Below, piece after piece: positions 59,832 through 64,000 of a stretch of DNA of 64,000 bases (positions are counted from its first letter, which is position 1; each line of letters begins with the position of its first letter). Source of the stretch: WTGA01 sp965231865. GTDB taxonomy: Bacteria > Pseudomonadota > Gammaproteobacteria > Arenicellales > Poriferihabitantaceae. The notes below the pieces were generated by a model. It did no database searches. It was not told where the DNA came from and saw only the letters and a program-made list of their open reading frames with translations. The DNA is taken from the NCBI GenBank assembly GCA_965231865.1, contig CBDDOJ010000002.1:1488001-1552000 (forward strand), in the 5' to 3' direction. The translations under genes and the position numbers were made by a program.

Positions 59832-61307
59832 ATGCGCGAAGTGAAACAGGTCGGCATTGTTGGGGCCGGCGTCATCGGTTCGGCCTGGGCCGCGCGGTTC
59901 CTGATCAATGGGATCGACGTGTCGCTGTACGATCCCGGGGACGGGATTGAGCGCCGGTTTGAGGAGGTTCTGAACAATGCCCTGCGCGCTTATCGCAGGA
60001 TGACCCTGGCACCCACGGAAGCGAAAGGGAAAATCTGTTTCGTCGATTCCCTGGAAGCCGCGGTATCGGGAGCGGATTTTGTCCAGGAAAGCGGCCCGGA
60101 GAGGATGGAGATCAAACAGGCCCTGATGAAGGAGATTTGCCGCCACACCGATGCAGAAGTGATTGTCGCCTCGTCCTCTTCCGGCCTGCTCCCGAGCGAA
60201 ATGCAGGCCGGGGTGCGTTATCCCCAGCGAATCATTGTGGGCCATCCCTTCAACCCGGTTTACCTGATGCCTTTGGTGGAAATTGTTGGAGGTAGCCGGA
60301 CCACGGATGAAACCCGGCAAATGGCGGCCGGGTTGTACCGCCGCATCGGCATGCATCCCCTTATCGTGCGAAAGGAAGTGGAGGCGTTTCTGGCAGACAG
60401 GATGATGGAGGCCCTGTGGCGGGAAGCTCTGCACCTGTTGAACGAGGGGGTGGCGACGGCAGACGAACTGGATCAGGCCATCTGCTACGGACCGGGTATT
60501 CGATGGGCTTTCATGGGTTCATTCCTGACTTTCCGGATCGCAGGCGGTGAAGGCGGCATGCGGCATTTCATGGGTCAATTCGGGCCCGCCCTGAAATGGC
60601 CCTGGACGCGATTTGACGGCCCGGATTTGACGGACGAGCTGCTGGACCGGATCGCCACGCAATCGGATGAGCAGGCCGCGGGACGCAGTATTCTCGAACT
60701 GGAGCGGATGCGCGATGACTGCATCGTCTCCATTCTCCAGGGGTTGCGGGCCCAGAACACGGCAGCCGGGAAAGTCCTGGCCAGTTATGAAGAGAAACTG
60801 TACGAGAGCTCACACCGGTCGGAGTTCTCCCATGAAGATGATTTGAGCCATCCTCTCCGGCTGCACAGCGATATTGTCCAACCCGAGTGGGTGGACTACA
60901 ACAACCACATGACCGAAAGCCGGTACCTGCAGGTCTTCGGAGACGCCTCGGACGCGTTGTTCCGGTACATTGGGGTGAACGAGGACTACCATCAATCCGG
61001 GATGAGTTATTACACCGTTGAAACCCATATGAACAACCTCAGTGAAGTCGAGGCTCATCAGGAAATTGAGGTGACCACGCAGGTCCTGGGGAGTGACCGG
61101 AAACGGATGCGCATCTATCATGAAATGTTTCTTTGTGAAGACAATCGTCTGCTGGCCTGTGCGGAACAGATGCTGCTGCATGTCAATACCATCCAGGGGA
61201 AAGCCTGCCCGGCCAGAAAGGATGTGGCCGAGCGTGTCGAGAGGATTACCCAGGCTCACAGCCGGCTAGCGCAACCCGCCCGGGCCGGGCGGGCCATCAG
61301 CCTGTAG
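59832..61307 (+). CDS. lcdH: Fused L-carnitine dehydrogenase / betainyl-CoA thioesterase
   Basis: A 491-residue two-domain protein. Residues 1-320 are a 3-hydroxyacyl-CoA-type dehydrogenase: GIVGAGVIGSAWAARFLING (NAD motif), SSSSGLLPSEMQAGVRYPQR, GHPFNPVYLMPLVEIVGG. Residues about 340-490 form a hotdog thioesterase: LHSDIVQPEWVDYNNHMTES, with ETHMNNLSEVEAHQEIEVTT. This is the architecture known for carnitine dehydrogenases of rhizobia, where the C-terminal domain hydrolyses betainyl-CoA to glycine betaine. Directly after BKACE 2, the three activities form carnitine to betaine in one operon. Betaine then needs other genes. Confidence 0.9.
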   Translation: MREVKQVGIVGAGVIGSAWAARFLINGIDVSLYDPGDGIERRFEEVLNNALRAYRRMTLAPTEAKGKICFVDSLEAAVSGADFVQESGPERMEIKQALMKEICRHTDAEVIVASSSSGLLPSEMQAGVRYPQRIIVGHPFNPVYLMPLVEIVGGSRTTDETRQMAAGLYRRIGMHPLIVRKEVEAFLADRMMEALWREALHLLNEGVATADELDQAICYGPGIRWAFMGSFLTFRIAGGEGGMRHFMGQFGPALKWPWTRFDGPDLTDELLDRIATQSDEQAAGRSILELERMRDDCIVSILQGLRAQNTAAGKVLASYEEKLYESSHRSEFSHEDDLSHPLRLHSDIVQPEWVDYNNHMTESRYLQVFGDASDALFRYIGVNEDYHQSGMSYYTVETHMNNLSEVEAHQEIEVTTQVLGSDRKRMRIYHEMFLCEDNRLLACAEQMLLHVNTIQGKACPARKDVAERVERITQAHSRLAQPARAGRAISL

Positions 61308-61311
61308 TGCC

Positions 61312-62109
61312 ATGAGCCCGGGCCAAAGATCCGTACTGGTCACGGCGGGGGGCAGCGGGATCGGCGCGTTCATTGCGGCCGCCTTCCACCAGGGCGGAGC
61401 CCGTGTCCACGTCGCAGACATCGACGGTTCCATACTGGACCGGATGAGGTCGGAACACCCGGAATACCTGGCGACCCAGGCCGATGTCTCGGAACATGCA
61501 GAGGTGGAACAGGTGTTTCAGGCGCACTTCGGGCAGTACGGCGGGTTGGATGTGCTGGTCAATTGTGCCGGCATTGCCGGTCCCACCGGGGTCTTGGAAA
61601 ATGTACGGCCTGAAGACTGGAGACGGTGCCTGGCCGTGAACCTGGATGCCACGTTTCTGTGCGCACGAAAAGCCATCCCGTCCATGAAATCAAGGGGCAG
61701 CGGCCGGATCATCAACATTGCTTCCACAGCAGGGTGGCACGGATACCCGATGCGGTCTCCCTATGCGGCCGCCAAATGGGCGGTCATCGGGTTGACCAAG
61801 TCCCTGGCCATGGAACTGGGGCAGTATGGGATTTCGGTCAATGCGATCTGTCCGGGAAGTGTGGAAGGTGCGCGGATGGACCGCGTGATTGCGGCGGAAG
61901 CACGGGAAAAGGGAATCAGTGAACAGGCGGTGCGGACAATCTATACCCGGGGATGTTCCATGCGCACTTTCATCTCCGGCCAGGATATCGCGGACATGGC
62001 CATTTTTCTCGCTTCGGACCAGGCGTCCAGGGTCAGCGGACAGATCATGAATGTCGATGGTCACCTGGAAAACATCCCAACCATGGATGATCTGGAATCC
62101 CCTCCTTGA
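61312..62109 (+). CDS. Short-chain dehydrogenase/reductase in the carnitine operon
   Basis: A 265-residue classical SDR starting MSPGQRSVLVTAGGSGIGAF, 4 bp after the carnitine dehydrogenase stop. NAD(H) preference is suggested by the acidic residue in VHVADIDGS. The catalytic Ser-Tyr-Lys are in IINIASTAGWHGYPMRSPY and YAAAKWAVIGLTKSL. Members of this type reduce or oxidise 3-hydroxyacyl or hydroxy-acid intermediates; here it could act on the hydroxybutyrate or acetoacetate branch (3-hydroxybutyrate dehydrogenase-like) since acetoacetate is a BKACE product. Not certain. Confidence 0.85.
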   Translation: MSPGQRSVLVTAGGSGIGAFIAAAFHQGGARVHVADIDGSILDRMRSEHPEYLATQADVSEHAEVEQVFQAHFGQYGGLDVLVNCAGIAGPTGVLENVRPEDWRRCLAVNLDATFLCARKAIPSMKSRGSGRIINIASTAGWHGYPMRSPYAAAKWAVIGLTKSLAMELGQYGISVNAICPGSVEGARMDRVIAAEAREKGISEQAVRTIYTRGCSMRTFISGQDIADMAIFLASDQASRVSGQIMNVDGHLENIPTMDDLESPP

Positions 62110-62124
62110 CCGTCCATCCGGAAA

Positions 62125-63288
62125 ATGAATTTCGATTACACTGAAGAGCAGAAACTGCTCATTGAAACGGCCAGGCGTTTTGTGGAGGAAGAACTCTATC
62201 CCCATGAAGAGGAAGTGGAGCGCAGCGGCCAGATACCCGAAGACCTCAGGCGGCACATCATTGACAAGTCCCTGGAACTGGGTCTTTATGCCGCGAACAT
62301 GCCGGAAGAACTGGGCGGTGGCGGGCTGGACCCCCTGTCAATGTGCCTGCTTGACCGGGAACTCGGGCGGGTCGGGTATGCCCTGCAATACACGGTGGCG
62401 CGGCCGAGCAACATACTCCAGGCGTGTGTGGGGGAGCAACGGGAAAAATACCTGACTCCCTGCATCCGGGGCGAAAAGACAGATTGCCTGGCTCTGACCG
62501 AACCGGGGGCAGGCTCGGATGTCCGGTCCATGTCGTGCAGGGCGGACCGGGACGGGGAGGATTTTCTCATTACCGGGACGAAGCACTTTATCAGCCATGC
62601 CGACGTTTCCGATTTTGTGATTCTCTTTGCCGCCACCGGCGTGCAGGATACGGCCCGGGGGCCAAGGAAAAAAATCACGGCTTTTCTCGTGGACATGGGG
62701 GAACCTGGGTTTACCGTCCGGCGGGGATACGACAGCGTTTCCCACCGCGGGTACCACAACTGCATTCTGGAATTCGACCATTGCCGGGTCCCGTCTTCAC
62801 AGGTCCTGGGGGAGGTGGATCAGGGATTTGAAGTCGCGAACGACTGGCTCGGCAATACCCGCCTGCAGGTGGCCGCCATTTGTCTTGGCCGATGTGACCG
62901 GGCCTATGAACTGGCCTGTGACTATGCGGCGACCCGTACCCAGTTCAACCAGACCATCGGCAAGTTCCAGGGGGTTGGTTTCAAGCTCGCGGACATGGTG
63001 CTGAAACTCCGATCCGCGGAGCTGGTGACCTACTATGCCGGCGCCAGGGCCAGCGAGAACAAAATGACGGACATGGATGCGGCACTGGCCAAGCTGGCTG
63101 CCACCGAGGCCCTGGCCTACATTGCGGATGAGGCCATCCAGATTCATGGGGGGATGGGGCTGATGTCCGACCTGCCCCTGGAAAGAATCTGGAGAGATGC
63201 CCGGGTAGAGAGAATCTGGGAAGGGACCAGTGAAATCCAGCGATTGATCGTTTCCCGTTCAATATTGCGTCCGCTGGAAAATCGGTAG
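62125..63288 (+). CDS. Acyl-CoA dehydrogenase (copy 2)
   Basis: A 387-residue FAD enzyme starting MNFDYTEEQKLLIETARRFV. It is paralogous to the gene at 50101 through its whole length (shared PHEEEVERSG/PHEAEVDRTG, GGGGLDP/GGGGLDY, GMGLM, DLPLERIWRDAR). Signature ALTEPGAGSDVRSMSCRADR and FAD contact TRTQFNQTIGKFQG are intact, and the catalytic base is Glu366 (IWEGTSEIQR). It starts 15 bp after the SDR gene and precedes an acyl-CoA synthetase gene by 11 bp. A substrate from the carnitine or crotonobetaine series would fit. Confidence 0.9.
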   Translation: MNFDYTEEQKLLIETARRFVEEELYPHEEEVERSGQIPEDLRRHIIDKSLELGLYAANMPEELGGGGLDPLSMCLLDRELGRVGYALQYTVARPSNILQACVGEQREKYLTPCIRGEKTDCLALTEPGAGSDVRSMSCRADRDGEDFLITGTKHFISHADVSDFVILFAATGVQDTARGPRKKITAFLVDMGEPGFTVRRGYDSVSHRGYHNCILEFDHCRVPSSQVLGEVDQGFEVANDWLGNTRLQVAAICLGRCDRAYELACDYAATRTQFNQTIGKFQGVGFKLADMVLKLRSAELVTYYAGARASENKMTDMDAALAKLAATEALAYIADEAIQIHGGMGLMSDLPLERIWRDARVERIWEGTSEIQRLIVSRSILRPLENR

Positions 63289-63299
63289 AAACCTCAACC

Positions 63300-64000
63300 A
63301 TGCGAGTGGACCCGAAACGGCTTCTGCGTTGCCTTAACCCGAAATCCATCGCGGTGGTCGGGGGCACCGAAGCGGAGCGGGTCCTTGAACAGAGCCGGAA
63401 ACTGGACTATCAGGGTGAGATGTGGGCCATTAATCCCGGACGGGAGTCCATGGCGGGCATTCGCTGTGTGCAATCCCTGGAAGACCTGCCGGGCATTCCC
63501 GACGTTGTGTTCATCGGTGTCCCGGCGGAACCCAGTATCGATCTGGTCCGCCGACTGAATGATTTGGGGGCCGGGGGCGCGGTGTGCCTGGCTTCGGGCT
63601 TCAAGGAAGTGGGCCAGGATGGCCGGGACCGGCAGCAGGATCTGGTGGCCGCGGCCGGGGATATGCCGGTGCTGGGCCCCAATTGCTACGGGTATGTCAA
63701 TACCCTGCTGGGGGCCGCGTTGTTTCCGGACCAGCATGGGTTGTCGAGAACGGAATCGGGAGTGGCCATCATTTCGTGCAGCGGCAACATTGGAATCAAC
63801 TTTACGATGCAGCAAAGAGGGTTGTCCATCGCCTGGTTGATTACCGTGGGCAACCAGGCGGTGGTCGGCATTGAGGAAGCGGTATCGGCGGCCCTGCAAA
63901 ACGACCGGATCCAGGCGATCGGCATTCATATCGAGGGGATCCGGGACCTGCCCCGGTTTGTCTCACTGGCCGACGAGGCCAGACAGAAGAGAAAACCCAT
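63300..64000 (+). CDS. NDP-forming acyl-CoA synthetase, N-terminal part (cut by window end)
   Basis: The frame starts MRVDPKRLLRCLNPKSIAVV, 11 bp after acyl-CoA dehydrogenase 2, and stays open to the last base (233 codons). The CoA-binding Rossmann domain (AVVGG, then YQGEMWAINPGRESMAG and DVVFIGVPAEPSIDLVRRLN) is followed by the succinyl-CoA-ligase-like flavodoxin domain with SCSGNIGINFTMQQRGLSIA and WLITVGNQAVVGIEEAVSAA. Full proteins are about 700 residues with ATP-grasp domains further on. It may be a carnitine-, crotonobetaine- or acyl-CoA ligase. Partial gene. Confidence 0.85.
   Translation, partial: MRVDPKRLLRCLNPKSIAVVGGTEAERVLEQSRKLDYQGEMWAINPGRESMAGIRCVQSLEDLPGIPDVVFIGVPAEPSIDLVRRLNDLGAGGAVCLASGFKEVGQDGRDRQQDLVAAAGDMPVLGPNCYGYVNTLLGAALFPDQHGLSRTESGVAIISCSGNIGINFTMQQRGLSIAWLITVGNQAVVGIEEAVSAALQNDRIQAIGIHIEGIRDLPRFVSLADEARQKRKP

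Noticed and set aside
59094..60434. A 446-codon minus-strand frame over BKACE 2 and the carnitine dehydrogenase
   Set aside because: Antisense shadow; the plus-strand proteins are complete and recognisable.
1..64000. tRNA, rRNA, riboswitch, origin of replication
   Set aside because: No cloverleaf, rRNA-like, riboswitch-like or DnaA-box cluster pattern was recognised on reading both strands; this is a by-eye negative and not a computed one.

Overview
The window looks like a chromosome segment of a heterotrophic Pseudomonadota bacterium. The visible support is moderately high GC, dense operons, a YbbN/CnoX-type co-chaperone, HspQ, twin-arginine-type leaders on several binding proteins and many ABC importers for small organic nitrogen compounds. 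I lean towards a gamma- or alphaproteobacterium that lives on host-derived or dissolved organic nitrogen; this is inference, since no rRNA, tRNA or other marker gene is present.

Layout. 1-3.1 kb: end of a ybbN-like gene, an EamA transporter and a serine hydrolase. 3.1-4.3 kb: an AT-richer insert with a decayed tyrosine-recombinase fragment and a secreted alpha/beta hydrolase. 4.3-15.3 kb: a minus-strand block that reads AmiC-like sensor, flotillin-like protein, amide/urea-type binding protein, LivH, LivM, LivG, a LivF-amidase fusion and an acyl-CoA ligase, with a divergent MarR gene at its head. It forms a complete path from amide uptake to acyl-CoA. 16.1-22.9 kb: a peptide-type ABC importer with a NucS-like nuclease gene at the head of its permease operon. 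22.8-30.7 kb: GMC oxidoreductase, two PhyH dioxygenases, a short-chain dehydrogenase, a second amidase, a frameshifted histone-deacetylase-like gene and a phosphoethanolamine-type methyltransferase.

30.7-38.9 kb: a scar with gene debris and a 99-bp tandem repeat, then a SNF2 helicase + SWIM/HTH pair, hspQ, a soluble sugar-dehydrogenase-like protein and a NaChBac-type sodium channel. 38.9-46.0 kb: BKACE enzyme 1 with a beta-hydroxyacid dehydrogenase and a second oligopeptide-type importer. 46.1-50.1 kb: a DUF488 protein, two frameshifted genes (carnitine-dehydrogenase-like and enoyl-CoA-hydratase-like), a MITE-like element and a second tyrosine-recombinase fossil. 50.1-56.1 kb: acyl-CoA dehydrogenase 1 and a ProW-ProX-ProV glycine betaine/carnitine importer with a doubled ProW. 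56.2-58.7 kb: a PLP decarboxylase and an N-carbamoylputrescine-amidase-like enzyme. 58.9-64.0 kb: BKACE enzyme 2, a fused L-carnitine dehydrogenase/betainyl-CoA thioesterase, a short-chain dehydrogenase, acyl-CoA dehydrogenase 2 and the start of an NDP-forming acyl-CoA synthetase.

How it fits together. The main theme is uptake and catabolism of quaternary amines, amides and peptides. Carnitine could enter through ProVWX, be oxidised by the fused dehydrogenase, be cleaved by BKACE 2 to betainyl-CoA plus acetoacetate, and be released as glycine betaine by the thioesterase domain. A second BKACE with its own dehydrogenase and importer suggests a parallel route for another beta-hydroxy acid. The most distinctive item is the amide operon with an ABC ATPase-amidase fusion that carries a strong internal ribosome binding site.
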